DNA from: Vibrio superstes
Lineage (GTDB): Bacteria > Pseudomonadota > Gammaproteobacteria > Enterobacterales > Vibrionaceae
NCBI RefSeq assembly: GCF_003569005.1
Contig: NZ_BCUR01000004.1
Location: forward strand, 1,390,003 to 1,454,002
Direction of reading: 5' to 3'
Length of the DNA: 64,000 nt
Within the stretch, counting starts at the first letter, position 1. Each line of letters opens with the position of its first letter. The notes beneath the pieces are model-generated. The model did not search any database and was not told the DNA's origin. It saw only the letters and a program-made list of their open reading frames with translations. Of the stretch, positions 35,900-46,135 are shown one piece after another. The position numbers and the translations under genes are program-made.

Positions 35900-36454
35900 A
35901 TTAAAGGCGGAAGACGTGGTCAACAACAACCGGCCAAACAAAACCAGCATCGTTTAAACGATGAAATCCGAAGCGTTCGTGAAGTTCGTTTAAGTGACGC
36001 CGAAGGCGAACCAGTAGGTATCGTTTCTTATCAAGAAGCGCAGACTATAGCAGACGAAGCTGGTATGGATCTCGTAGAGATCAGCCCTAACGCCGAGCCA
36101 CCAGTTTGTCGTGTGATGGACTATGGCAAGTTCCTCTTTGAAAAGAGCAAAGCTCTTAAAGAGCAAAAGAAGAAGCAAAAGCAGATCCAGATTAAGGAAA
36201 TTAAATTCCGACCTGGGACTGATATTGGAGACTATCAGGTAAAACTACGCAACCTGACTGGTTTCCTTGAAGACGGCAACAAAGTGAAGGTAACAATTCG
36301 CTTCCGTGGCCGCGAAATGGCACACCAAAACATCGGTGTCGACGTTCTAAATCGTTTGAAAGCGGATACTGAAGAATTTGCAGTAGTCGAATCTTTCCCA
36401 TCGAGAATTGAAGGTCGCCAGATGATTATGGTGTTGGCCCCTAAGAAGAAGTAA
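35900..36454 (+). CDS. infC: Translation initiation factor IF-3 (AUU start)
   Basis: IF-3 prevents premature subunit joining and checks start-codon pairing. The gene starts at ATT (35900-35902), nine bases after GGAGG (35887-35891), encoding a protein of 184 residues beginning [15 protein letters not shown] when the initiator is read as Met. [14 protein letters not shown] follows, then the C-terminal domain with [10 protein letters not shown] and FRGREMAHQ. An ATG-only scan would miss the first 55 codons, since the first in-frame ATG is at 36065. The rare AUU start is the known basis of IF-3 autoregulation. Confidence 0.96.
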   Translation: MKGGRRGQQQPAKQNQHRLNDEIRSVREVRLSDAEGEPVGIVSYQEAQTIADEAGMDLVEISPNAEPPVCRVMDYGKFLFEKSKALKEQKKKQKQIQIKEIKFRPGTDIGDYQVKLRNLTGFLEDGNKVKVTIRFRGREMAHQNIGVDVLNRLKADTEEFAVVESFPSRIEGRQMIMVLAPKKK

Positions 36455-36475
36455 TTATCGGCCTGCAAGTAATCT

Positions 36476-36505
36476 AACCTTGCTGCTTTAAAGTGGCAGG
36501 GTTTT
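36476..36505 (+). promoter_or_regulatory. Hairpin between infC and rpmI
   Basis: AACCTTGCTGC pairs with wobble to GTGGCAGGGTT, followed by TTTATT. It looks like a partial terminator or attenuator within the operon; its role is uncertain. Confidence 0.5.
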
Positions 36506-36558
36506 ATTCGCCCTAATTACTATGTTATTAACAACTCAACAATGCGGAGTTCTTCATC

Positions 36559-36753
36559 ATGACTAAGATGAAAACCAACAAAGGTGCTGCTAAGCGTTTT
36601 AAGAAAACAGCTGGTGGTATCAAATTTAAGCACGCTGGTAAACGTCACATTCTGACTAAGCGTACTACTAAGAACAAGCGTCAACTACGTCCTAACGCAA
36701 TCCTTCCTAAGTGTGAAGTGGCTGCTGTTATTCGTATGATGCCATACGCTTAA
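36559..36753 (+). CDS. rpmI: Large ribosomal subunit protein L35
   Basis: A 64-residue, Lys/Arg-rich ribosomal protein with the L35 signature [16 protein letters not shown] and [15 protein letters not shown]. It belongs to the 50S subunit. It sits between infC and rplT, the usual order. In E. coli the downstream protein L20 represses this operon by binding its leader, and the hairpin at 36476-36505 may be part of an analogous control. Confidence 0.96.
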   Translation: MTKMKTNKGAAKRFKKTAGGIKFKHAGKRHILTKRTTKNKRQLRPNAILPKCEVAAVIRMMPYA

Positions 36754-36794
36754 TTCTTTTTAGTTTATCAATCGTTTAGTTTAGGAGAGACATA

Positions 36795-37148
36795 ATGCCT
36801 CGCGTAAAACGTGGTGTACAAGCTCGTGCACGTCATAAGAAAGTTCTAAAACAAGCTAAAGGTTACTACGGAGCACGTTCACGTGTTTACCGCGTAGCTT
36901 TCCAAGCAGTTACTAAAGCTGGTCAATACGCATACCGTGACCGTCGCAACAAAAAGCGTCAGTTCCGTCAGCTATGGATCGCTCGTATCAACGCTGCATC
37001 TCGTCAAAATGGTCTATCTTACAGCCGTTTCATTAACGGTCTTAAGAAAGCATCTATCGAGATCGATCGTAAGATCCTTGCTGATATCGCAGTATTCGAC
37101 AAGGCTGCATTTGCAGTACTAGTTGAAAAAGCAAAAGCCGCTCTATAA
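36795..37148 (+). CDS. rplT: Large ribosomal subunit protein L20
   Basis: A 117-residue basic 50S protein with N-terminal [16 protein letters not shown] and [11 protein letters not shown], both L20 hallmarks. Needed for early 50S assembly and probably an autogenous repressor as in E. coli. AGGAGAG precedes the ATG. A strong terminator follows. In many vibrios the chromosomal integron integrase adjoins this gene; here the next gene is instead an unrelated LysR regulator. Confidence 0.97.
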   Translation: MPRVKRGVQARARHKKVLKQAKGYYGARSRVYRVAFQAVTKAGQYAYRDRRNKKRQFRQLWIARINAASRQNGLSYSRFINGLKKASIEIDRKILADIAVFDKAAFAVLVEKAKAAL

Positions 37149-37173
37149 TTTTTAGAACACTATAGCTTTATTT

Positions 37174-37200
37174 AAAGGAGACCCTAGGGTCTCCTTTTTT
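37174..37200 (+). terminator. Strong terminator of thrS-rplT operon
   Basis: Perfect palindrome GGAGACCCTAGGGTCTCC flanked by AAA and TTTTTT. Confidence 0.92.
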
Positions 37201-37231
37201 ATTGCTTATAATTCCTGCCTGTTTGCAACTT

Positions 37232-38161
37232 TTATTCTGAATGAAAGTGTTTCTTTCCAAGTTCAATGGATTTGCTTAGGTCGTCCTTAATCAGTGGTAA
37301 GCAAAGCTCTCTAAACCACTGATGCTCTGGATCGTTGTTATACCGGGCGTGCCAAAGTAGGTAATAGCTGTGTTCATCGGTATCAAAGGGCATGGGTTTA
37401 ACAAGCAAGTCTCTATCAGCAAAGCCTGCGGCAATGTGCAAGGGAACCGTCATCAATGTTTGGGTGAGTAGCAAGGCTTCAACACCTGAATCAAAGGAGG
37501 GTGCAGTGGCGAATATGCGCCTTTTTTGTCCAGCATCTGCGATCAGTCGATCCACTTCTCTTTGTTTATCAACAACGCCATTCACCAAAATGTGTTTAGC
37601 ATCGGCGTAGCGCTTTGTGGTCATCGACCTATCGGCCAGGGGATGTGAGGCCGACATCAGCACAACGTACTTATCTCCACCTAGACGTTTTCCATACAGA
37701 TTATCTGGGATCTCTTCTGCCATGGTCGCCACCACATCAACACTTCCCTTATGCAACTGACTAAGGTCTTCGCTTTGCCAAAGTTGCGTCGTTAAACTGG
37801 ATAAAGGTGATTGCTTCTCTAGTTGCTGGCAAATAACCGGCAGTATCTTAGGGGCAATGAAGGCATTGAAGGCGAGGGTAAAGCGCCGAGTGATTTCTTT
37901 TGGGATGATTTCTTCAGGGGAATAGAGTCGGTTTAGCCTTTGCAAAAGCTCGGGCAGTTCTTTTTGCAAATGGTTAGCACGCTGGCTCAGTGAGAATTGA
38001 TTGCCTTCACGGATCAAGATGGGATCACCGAAGGCATCTCGGATCTGCAGCAGTGTTTTACTCATTGCAGACTGACTGACATTCAACTCTTGGGCAGAGA
38101 GTGTCAGGTTACGGGTTTTGAGCAATGAATCCAGCGCGATTAACAGTTTATAATTGTGCAT
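37232..38161 (-). CDS. LysR-family transcriptional regulator
   Basis: A LysR regulator of about 309 residues resembling the LeuO/NodD-like subgroup: MHNYKLLIALDSLLKTRNLT with ELNVSQSAMSKTLLQIRDAFGDPILIR (HTH about residues 18-60). I chose ATG 38161 over 38194 because the family begins with this short N-terminus. The effector domain follows from about residue 90. It lies 46 bases downstream of a same-strand GNAT gene (38208-38690), so the two could be co-transcribed. Its target and ligand are unknown. Confidence 0.9.
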   Translation of the reverse strand: MHNYKLLIALDSLLKTRNLTLSAQELNVSQSAMSKTLLQIRDAFGDPILIREGNQFSLSQRANHLQKELPELLQRLNRLYSPEEIIPKEITRRFTLAFNAFIAPKILPVICQQLEKQSPLSSLTTQLWQSEDLSQLHKGSVDVVATMAEEIPDNLYGKRLGGDKYVVLMSASHPLADRSMTTKRYADAKHILVNGVVDKQREVDRLIADAGQKRRIFATAPSFDSGVEALLLTQTLMTVPLHIAAGFADRDLLVKPMPFDTDEHSYYLLWHARYNNDPEHQWFRELCLPLIKDDLSKSIELGKKHFHSE

Positions 38162-38207
38162 CTTTTCATCCTTGATAAGACTGAAACCATCCAACGAGCG
38201 GTAATTT

Positions 38208-38690
38208 CTACAACGTTTTTAGCATCCACACGTCACACATATTGTGTAGCGTCCCTTCTAACGGAGCGGACAGATGTTCAAAACCAAGCTTTTCGTAAAG
38301 ACGCACTGCAGAGTTCATATTGGATAGGGTATCTAAATAGCACTGAGTGAAACCTTGCTCTTTGGCAAACTCTAAACAGTGGTTAGACAGGGCTTTGCCT
38401 AGACCTAGTCCTCTTGCTCCCTCTAGCAGAAACAATTTTTTTAGTTCACAAGTCGATGAGCCTTCAGTAAACGGTGCAACGCCACAACCGCCAACCACAA
38501 CCCCACCTTTGAGCGCTACAAAGTAACGGCTCTTGCTCTCTAATGTGTAGTATCGACTCATATTTTCTACTTCAGGATCTGAAGGTCCATAGCCTTCACC
38601 AACGGCGCCAAATTCCTCACCTACTTTCTTGATGACCTCTTTAACAACAGGGTCAAACTCTGGGCTTATACTTACGATTTCTAAAGACAT
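38208..38690 (-). CDS. GNAT-family N-acetyltransferase
   Basis: A 160-residue acetyltransferase. The acetyl-CoA loop appears as LLEGARGLGLGKALSNHCL (R-G-x-G-x-G-like, residues about 89-107), with the later strand CYLDTLSNMNSAVRLYEKLGFE. The N-terminus begins MSLEIVSISPEFD. Substrate unknown. It lies between the LysR gene and a divergent sulfurtransferase. Confidence 0.88.
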   Translation of the reverse strand: MSLEIVSISPEFDPVVKEVIKKVGEEFGAVGEGYGPSDPEVENMSRYYTLESKSRYFVALKGGVVVGGCGVAPFTEGSSTCELKKLFLLEGARGLGLGKALSNHCLEFAKEQGFTQCYLDTLSNMNSAVRLYEKLGFEHLSAPLEGTLHNMCDVWMLKTL

Positions 38691-38916
38691 AGGATTTCCT
38701 CACTCTCTATTGCTGGTTTTTTAGTCTGTAGTAACAAGTTACGGTTATTTATCGCCATAGAGAAATGGATAAAATGACTACTTAGTATGAATTTTTCTCA
38801 AGTTTAGCAGAAAGGGAAGAATTATTATCATGCTAATTTGCTGAGTATTGTACTTGTCACAAGAGTAGGTTTGATAAATACTGAATTGTTATGAATCAGT
38901 ATTTTAGGGATAAGAG

Positions 38917-39753
38917 ATGAGCAATGTGTTGGTTGATTGTGTTTGGCTAAACGAGCATTTAGATGATAAAGATCTGGTACTGCTTGATGCCTTTATGCTG
39001 AAGGTCGTGGGCAAAGAACCTATTGAGTACCCAGAGTTCGTCACCATACCTGGCGCGTTGCCTTTTGATATTGAAAACGATTTTTGCGATAACGAATCGA
39101 CGCAACTGCACGCACTTCCTACATCGCAACAATTTACTGAAGAGGTTCAGAAGTTAGGCATCAACAAGCAAAGTAAGGTCGTGATCTTCGACAATCAAGG
39201 CATTTATAGCGCCCCTCGTGCATGGTGGACGTTCAAGGTAATGGGCTTTGATAATGTGAAGGTTTTAGACGGTGGCTTACCTGCTTGGATCGAGAGCGGA
39301 TACCCAACCAGTTGCGCTTATGCACAGGTGGCTGACAGTGGTGATTTTGTCGCTAGCTATGACTCTAATAAAGTGACTGACTATCAAACGGTACTATCAG
39401 GGCTTAACAATTCTCAACAATTGGTAGTGGATGCCAGAGGCAGCGCGAGGTTTAATGCCGAAGTAGCAGAGCCAAGACCAGGCGTTAGAGCGGGTCGAAT
39501 CCCCAATTCTGTGAATCTACCTTTTGCATCGCTGATGGAGGGGAATGGTTTTAAATCGAAACAGGCACTCTCACAGCTGTTTTCCAATATCAATACTGCC
39601 AACTCTGAGCGCATAGTGTTTTCCTGTGGCTCGGGGATCACTGCTTGTATTCTTATCTTGGCCGCTCATGAAGTTGGTCTATCCAACACGATTTTATACG
39701 ATGGCTCTTGGGCAGAATGGGGCTCTAATGAGACACTTCCACTAGGAGAGTAA
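38917..39753 (+). CDS. sseA: Thiosulfate/3-mercaptopyruvate sulfurtransferase
   Basis: A 278-residue tandem-rhodanese enzyme transferring sulfane sulfur. The inactive first rhodanese domain (residues about 5-140) includes VVIFDNQGIYSAPRAWWTFKVM; the second contains RPGVRAGRIPNSVNLPF and the active loop FSCGSGITACIL with the catalytic Cys (near residue 238). The CGSGITA loop is typical of the SseA/mercaptopyruvate group rather than rhodanese proper. It is a single gene followed by two small hairpins (39766-39786 and 39809-39830). Confidence 0.9.
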   Translation: MSNVLVDCVWLNEHLDDKDLVLLDAFMLKVVGKEPIEYPEFVTIPGALPFDIENDFCDNESTQLHALPTSQQFTEEVQKLGINKQSKVVIFDNQGIYSAPRAWWTFKVMGFDNVKVLDGGLPAWIESGYPTSCAYAQVADSGDFVASYDSNKVTDYQTVLSGLNNSQQLVVDARGSARFNAEVAEPRPGVRAGRIPNSVNLPFASLMEGNGFKSKQALSQLFSNINTANSERIVFSCGSGITACILILAAHEVGLSNTILYDGSWAEWGSNETLPLGE

Positions 39754-39879
39754 ACACAAAAAACGACATTCTGGAACAGAGAATGTGAGAAACTTTCATG
39801 TGTATTGAGTCTGTTATTTTATTAACAGACCCTAGTCAGCGTCGAATTATCTCACAGATAAGGCTTGTTTATAGGATAA

Positions 39880-40965
39880 CTAAGGTAGCAGTCGCATCAC
39901 CTTGCCACTGTCTGTGGTGATATATAGATAGTCATCGGGAGAGACCTGTATATCACGAATCCTTTCGCCTAGATCTTCAAACAAGCGCTTCTCTTCAATC
40001 AGTTCCTTACCGGCTATCTTGATAACGTTGATGTGAGTGAGCTTCAAGGCTCCTGCGAGTAGCTTACCGTTAAGATCTGGATAGCGTTCACCTCGATACA
40101 TAATGAGTGAGGAGGGCGCAATCGATGGGGTGTAAACAAGTGAAGGTGCGGTAACCCCTTCTTGGTATTCAGAATCACCGACCATTAAAGGACCCCAGTA
40201 TTCCTTGCCGTGAGAGGTCATGGGCCAGCCGTAGTTATGTCCTTTCTCAATCCTGTTTATTTCATCTCCTCCACGTGGGCCATGCTCTATTGCCCATAGT
40301 GTTTTTGTTACTGGGTCAAAGGTTATCCCTTGCGTATTTCTGTGCCCGTAGCTCCATATCTCAGGTAGGGCATTGTCACTGGTTACGTAAGGATTGTCTT
40401 TTGGTACTGAACCATCAGCGTTAATACGTAGAATGGTGGCAGCATGGTTAGAGATGTCTTGACCGTTATCTCTATCACCCCTATCACCAATAGAAAAATA
40501 AAGCATGCCTTCATCATCAAACACAATGCGACTACCAAAATGTCTGCCTGTATCTGAGTGAGATTGGGTAGGTAGCACTTCCTTGAAACTAGTGAGTGAG
40601 CCTTTGACATAGGTTGCTGAGGCTAAGGTAGTGCTCGGACCCTTTTTGTTATTTTGGCTGTAGGTGATGAACAACTGACGGTTGTCATTAGGGTGAAAGG
40701 CGAGGTCTAGTAATCCGCCTTGACCACTAGCATATACATCCTTAGGTTTGTATAGAGCTGTGACTTTTCCTGAGGGGATGTCTAGTTCCACGATAGAGCC
40801 ATTACGCTCGCTAATGACGGCGGTTTTGCTATCTGCAAATTCGATTGACCAAGGCACTTTTAATCCAGTAGCTACGGTTTGCAAACTGTAGGCGTGGCTT
40901 AGGTTTACATAACCCAATGTTCCCAACGCAACTGCGAGTAAGTGACTTTTTTTCAACCTAAGCAT
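39880..40965 (-). CDS. PQQ-dependent sugar dehydrogenase family protein (YliI-like), exported
   Basis: A 361-residue beta-propeller of the glucose/sorbosone dehydrogenase family. A signal sequence (about 25 residues, ending near HAYS) indicates periplasmic location. QGGLLDLAFHPND, RHFGSRIVFDDEGMLYFSIGDRGDR and WAIEHGPRGGDEIN are family signatures, including the conserved catalytic His and Asp-rich PQQ site. It oxidises an aldose if PQQ is supplied; YliI-type enzymes are soluble aldose dehydrogenases. It lies 12 bases after a DUF3080 gene on the same strand and may be co-transcribed. Confidence 0.9.
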   Translation of the reverse strand: MLRLKKSHLLAVALGTLGYVNLSHAYSLQTVATGLKVPWSIEFADSKTAVISERNGSIVELDIPSGKVTALYKPKDVYASGQGGLLDLAFHPNDNRQLFITYSQNNKKGPSTTLASATYVKGSLTSFKEVLPTQSHSDTGRHFGSRIVFDDEGMLYFSIGDRGDRDNGQDISNHAATILRINADGSVPKDNPYVTSDNALPEIWSYGHRNTQGITFDPVTKTLWAIEHGPRGGDEINRIEKGHNYGWPMTSHGKEYWGPLMVGDSEYQEGVTAPSLVYTPSIAPSSLIMYRGERYPDLNGKLLAGALKLTHINVIKIAGKELIEEKRLFEDLGERIRDIQVSPDDYLYITTDSGKVMRLLP

Positions 40966-40977
40966 GCCTGTTTCCTT

Positions 40978-42021
40978 TTAGCGCGACTGTCCAACTTGAT
41001 CCCCGCAACGCTTGAATAGTGACATCCAGTATTGCGCGTGATTGATTGTTGCCTGTTTATATTCAGTATATGCACTTTGTACAGGATGATGGTATTGCTT
41101 GTCGAGATTGGCAGTATAAAGAATGCCGATATGCGGAGATAACGTATGGTAGGCGGAGTTTAGGTCTGCGAGGTAGGGCTGAATTTCCCCAACATAGTAC
41201 TTCTGAAATACGTTTTTTAGTCTGCGATACTTTGTTGTGTCTCGGTTTTTCCCGCAGAATATAACGCTATCGTACTGCTTAAGTTGTTGTGTACTCGCGT
41301 GCAAATAGACAGTCGCAGATTGCAACGAATAGCTTATTCGACCGAGTTGGTCGTATTTTTCTATCTCTTCTTGATAACTAAGGATATCGAAGTATTCGGG
41401 TAACTCTCCCTCACGGTAAAGGGCGTGTAGTGAAGATAATTCTTCAAGCGCACTTTGCAGGCTATATAGCCCTTGATTAGTCTCTTCTGTGTACCAGTTT
41501 GTTGAGAATGCATTGGCGTAGAGAGCGTCACTGCTGTAGAGAGTATTAGTGATATGTAACGGCAGTTCTTGCCACTTAATGTTATAGATCCTTTGTAAGT
41601 CTTGGTTGAGGTCTGCGTTCAATTCATTCGTGGCTAGACACGATTTTAGTCCACTTAATAGAGCGACTTCATACTCTAAGCTTCGGAACTGATCTTGCAC
41701 CTTACCCAGTACCGTGTTTCTCTGTGCGACCAACTCCATGAGATGACATTTAGAAAGTTGGAGGGCATCAACCAGTCCGACGGTTTGCCTAGAAGGTTGC
41801 TGAAAGAGATCGCGCTTTCTTGGGTATTCATAGGTTGAAGTTGCCACTTCTATCGCTTCATTTTCTTGTACGTTAGCAAGGCGTTCTAGATAGTTTTCGA
41901 ATTTAGCTTCAACGCTCGATGAGCGTTCACAACCAAGTAAAACTAGGCATGCAGCCATGATAATAGAAATGGCGATTGCGCTTTTTGCTCCCTTCACACA
42001 CTGCCCTCGAATATTATTCAT
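40978..42021 (-). CDS. DUF3080 family lipoprotein
   Basis: A predicted lipoprotein of about 347 residues: the signal segment AIAISIIMAACLVLLGCERS ends in LLGC. I chose ATG 42021; ATG 42042 is also possible. The mature part is mostly helical with many Tyr, Leu and Gln residues and a repeated Leu/Glu pattern (YLERLANVQENEAIEV). It matches DUF3080, known in Vibrio and relatives, of unknown function. It follows DUF2339 (42054) by a short gap and precedes the sugar dehydrogenase. Confidence 0.8.
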   Translation of the reverse strand: MNNIRGQCVKGAKSAIAISIIMAACLVLLGCERSSSVEAKFENYLERLANVQENEAIEVATSTYEYPRKRDLFQQPSRQTVGLVDALQLSKCHLMELVAQRNTVLGKVQDQFRSLEYEVALLSGLKSCLATNELNADLNQDLQRIYNIKWQELPLHITNTLYSSDALYANAFSTNWYTEETNQGLYSLQSALEELSSLHALYREGELPEYFDILSYQEEIEKYDQLGRISYSLQSATVYLHASTQQLKQYDSVIFCGKNRDTTKYRRLKNVFQKYYVGEIQPYLADLNSAYHTLSPHIGILYTANLDKQYHHPVQSAYTEYKQATINHAQYWMSLFKRCGDQVGQSR

Positions 42022-42053
42022 AATCAGGTATACGCATTGCAAGAACAGATAGT

Positions 42054-44705
42054 CTAAGTAAGCTTGCTCATCCCCTTGTTCATCGAGTTGTCATCATGCT
42101 TCAAGCGTTGGAATAACCAACCTATGGCAACTAAGCACAGCCCTAAGCCTAAGAAAGACAAAGCGCGATATAAGCCCGTCAGCTGAGACATATCAATGAC
42201 AAAGGCCTTAAAGATGACGATAAACAGAATGCCAAAGCCAATGTGGTGAGCTAACTGATTGACCTGTTTTTGTGACCAGACAATAGCGACAACCGACAGC
42301 AGTAGCCAAACAGCAGAATAGGTATAGAGCTCTAGTTCTTTGATGCCAAGCACTATGCCAATAGAACCACCATGAAAGTAATGCCGAATTAACGCATTGA
42401 TGCCTAGGGCGATAAACGCACCTGAAGCGGCTAGCGCGTAAACAGAAAGTTGGGTTGGTATAAGCTTGAACCACCAACCAATAGCAAGAATCGCCCCAGG
42501 AATGACCCATAGAGGAATCAACCAATTAACAAGAAAGTAGTCCCCAAGGAATTGGTTAGTGAATAGTGGGTTTAATGTGGTGAACAGATGTACGTGAAGC
42601 AAGGCAGAGCCGCCAATTAACACGCAGGCAAAGTATTGATAAACCACCTTTATATTTTCTGTGCTGACTCTTAAACGGTATAGATAAATGAAAGAAAGCG
42701 CCAACCAGTTCATTGCTAATAGCGCTGACTCCTTGAAGGTAAGTGTCAATACCGAAGGATAGTCACCAACAAGAAAATAGCTTGTTTCAGTGGTGACGAA
42801 TAACGCAATGAGGTGCAGTCGAGATCCTGATAACCAAGGCTCTATGGACGAACGCTTCAATTGAGCGCTGGTGGCATATAACAAAGCAAAACAGAAAGGG
42901 TAAATGATCAGTGTCCAATGAATACCCAAGATGGTTTCTGACTGATACTCAGGTAGCCATGGCGCTAGAGTGAGGCGAATTATTACCACCGCAACCATCA
43001 CTTTGATTAACCAGTCTGGGGCACTGAAGTTGAATCGACGACTCCAGAAGGCAAGAGCAAGCAACTGAACCGTCAATGCCACGGTGAGCGTGCCTGCCTC
43101 AAGAAGCATGGTAAATATCAAACACAGGTTAGCGTTAGCTAGCAGCCAGCCGGAAACCAAAATATGAGGCTCTTGATACCTCTTGGTAATGAACACACCC
43201 ACAATAGCTAAAATGGCTAGCTCCACAGACCACAAGGAGTAGAGCAGTTGGCTTGCTTCAGTGCTGGTTAATATATAGCTTGTAGCAAACAGCAAAGGCG
43301 TCGCACTCGCAAACAGTAGTGAGAATGCTGGGCGATTGGGGTAGCGACGGTGCATCATTGCGGAAAAAATCAAAAACGCGATGGCGCAGAATTGGGTGAA
43401 CTGATGTGCTCCTGTGTACATGAATAGCATGTCGCTGACGTCAGATGTGGGTACATGAAGTACTAAGGTTATTATGGTGATCGCTAGTGCCAGCATTGGC
43501 CATGTATCAAAAGCAGAATGTCGGACAGACGCAGCGCAAAGGAAAGCAGCATAGATCAAGCTGCAGGTGATGAGCTCCGCTTGAAATCCATAGAGCGTGT
43601 AAAAGGCAATAAGTGGCGCCAGAGAACAGATTAACCCTGCTTGCTCTTTACGTGGCATGAGCAAGACCTTAAGAGACATTGCTACAGTGTTTTGTTGCAA
43701 TAAACGCCATCCTAAAACAGGGACGAGAGTAAACAAGTAAAGGGATAACAGGCTAAAGGTAAGAAGCACGTAGATCTCAAATGAGGTGCTAGATATTAGC
43801 ATCGTAATGAGAAGCCAAGCGAAATTCCCCGCAAAGCAGAGTCGCCACAACCATTCGCTACTTACTTTTTCAGAGATATAAACAGCAGAAGCACTGATAA
43901 ATACCACAAACAGGGTGAGCTGCAACGTATTGGGTTGCAGTTCCCAAAATAATGCGGGTATCGCGTAACTGCCAATAACGCCAATGAAAGCAACAATAGG
44001 ACCAAACCTAAGTGCCATAAAGGTGGCCAGTGAGGTAACAATGACAGTAAGAATCAACGCTGGGGTTGAGGAGATAAACTGATAGTAATGTGTCGAAACC
44101 ACTATCATGGCAAAGCAGGTGATCACACCCGCCGAGGCCAATGCGGCGCTCACTTGATTGGTTTGGATATTAAACCGCTTAGGGTATCGAACAAGATATT
44201 CAGCACCAACCAACAGCGCAATACCAAAAGCAAAGCCTAGTGCGACACGAGCATGAGCTGAAATCAACCCAGCTTCAACCGCATATTTTGCAAGAAACAC
44301 ACCGCCAAGCGCTAATACAAAGCCCCCCAGCCAAAGCAGACTGTTGCTACTGAGATGTTCAAGCCACTGCTTGAACTTGATTTGTCCAGCCTCCCACGAA
44401 GGAGCGCTTTTACTTTGTGGTTCTGATTTCGGCTGATAAAGCTCTAAAGTCGGCGTTGCACTTGTTGGATTAGGGCTCTGAGTCTTCTCCACAGCGAGGT
44501 CGGATTCTTGGTTGTGTCTTTCTACATTTTGCAGCGCTACCTGAAGTTGCAGTTGTTCCAATTCACCTTGAAGCTTGGAAATTCGTTGATGGGCATAGCG
44601 AGCCATCACCAAACCAACAATGATGGCGATGAGGAGGACGAATTGTAGTAGGAGCATTATTTCAAACATGTAGGCCAAGTAATCCAGGTTTCGTTTCTTA
44701 AGCAT
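42054..44705 (-). CDS. DUF2339 family polytopic membrane protein
   Basis: An 883-residue membrane protein with more than 20 hydrophobic segments after an N-terminal helix and a short coiled coil (HQRISKLQGELEQLQLQVAL, about residues 40-60). It matches the DUF2339 family of unknown function. ATG positions at 44705 and 44672 are both in frame; the longer form is listed. It is divergent from pheS across a long leader and is followed by the DUF3080 gene. Its size and the lack of any charged cytosolic domain argue for a structural or transport role; this is only a guess. Confidence 0.82.
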   Translation of the reverse strand: MLKKRNLDYLAYMFEIMLLLQFVLLIAIIVGLVMARYAHQRISKLQGELEQLQLQVALQNVERHNQESDLAVEKTQSPNPTSATPTLELYQPKSEPQSKSAPSWEAGQIKFKQWLEHLSSNSLLWLGGFVLALGGVFLAKYAVEAGLISAHARVALGFAFGIALLVGAEYLVRYPKRFNIQTNQVSAALASAGVITCFAMIVVSTHYYQFISSTPALILTVIVTSLATFMALRFGPIVAFIGVIGSYAIPALFWELQPNTLQLTLFVVFISASAVYISEKVSSEWLWRLCFAGNFAWLLITMLISSTSFEIYVLLTFSLLSLYLFTLVPVLGWRLLQQNTVAMSLKVLLMPRKEQAGLICSLAPLIAFYTLYGFQAELITCSLIYAAFLCAASVRHSAFDTWPMLALAITIITLVLHVPTSDVSDMLFMYTGAHQFTQFCAIAFLIFSAMMHRRYPNRPAFSLLFASATPLLFATSYILTSTEASQLLYSLWSVELAILAIVGVFITKRYQEPHILVSGWLLANANLCLIFTMLLEAGTLTVALTVQLLALAFWSRRFNFSAPDWLIKVMVAVVIIRLTLAPWLPEYQSETILGIHWTLIIYPFCFALLYATSAQLKRSSIEPWLSGSRLHLIALFVTTETSYFLVGDYPSVLTLTFKESALLAMNWLALSFIYLYRLRVSTENIKVVYQYFACVLIGGSALLHVHLFTTLNPLFTNQFLGDYFLVNWLIPLWVIPGAILAIGWWFKLIPTQLSVYALAASGAFIALGINALIRHYFHGGSIGIVLGIKELELYTYSAVWLLLSVVAIVWSQKQVNQLAHHIGFGILFIVIFKAFVIDMSQLTGLYRALSFLGLGLCLVAIGWLFQRLKHDDNSMNKGMSKLT

Positions 44706-46118
<1,413 letters not shown>

Positions 46119-46135
46119 TCCAGGGACACAATTAG

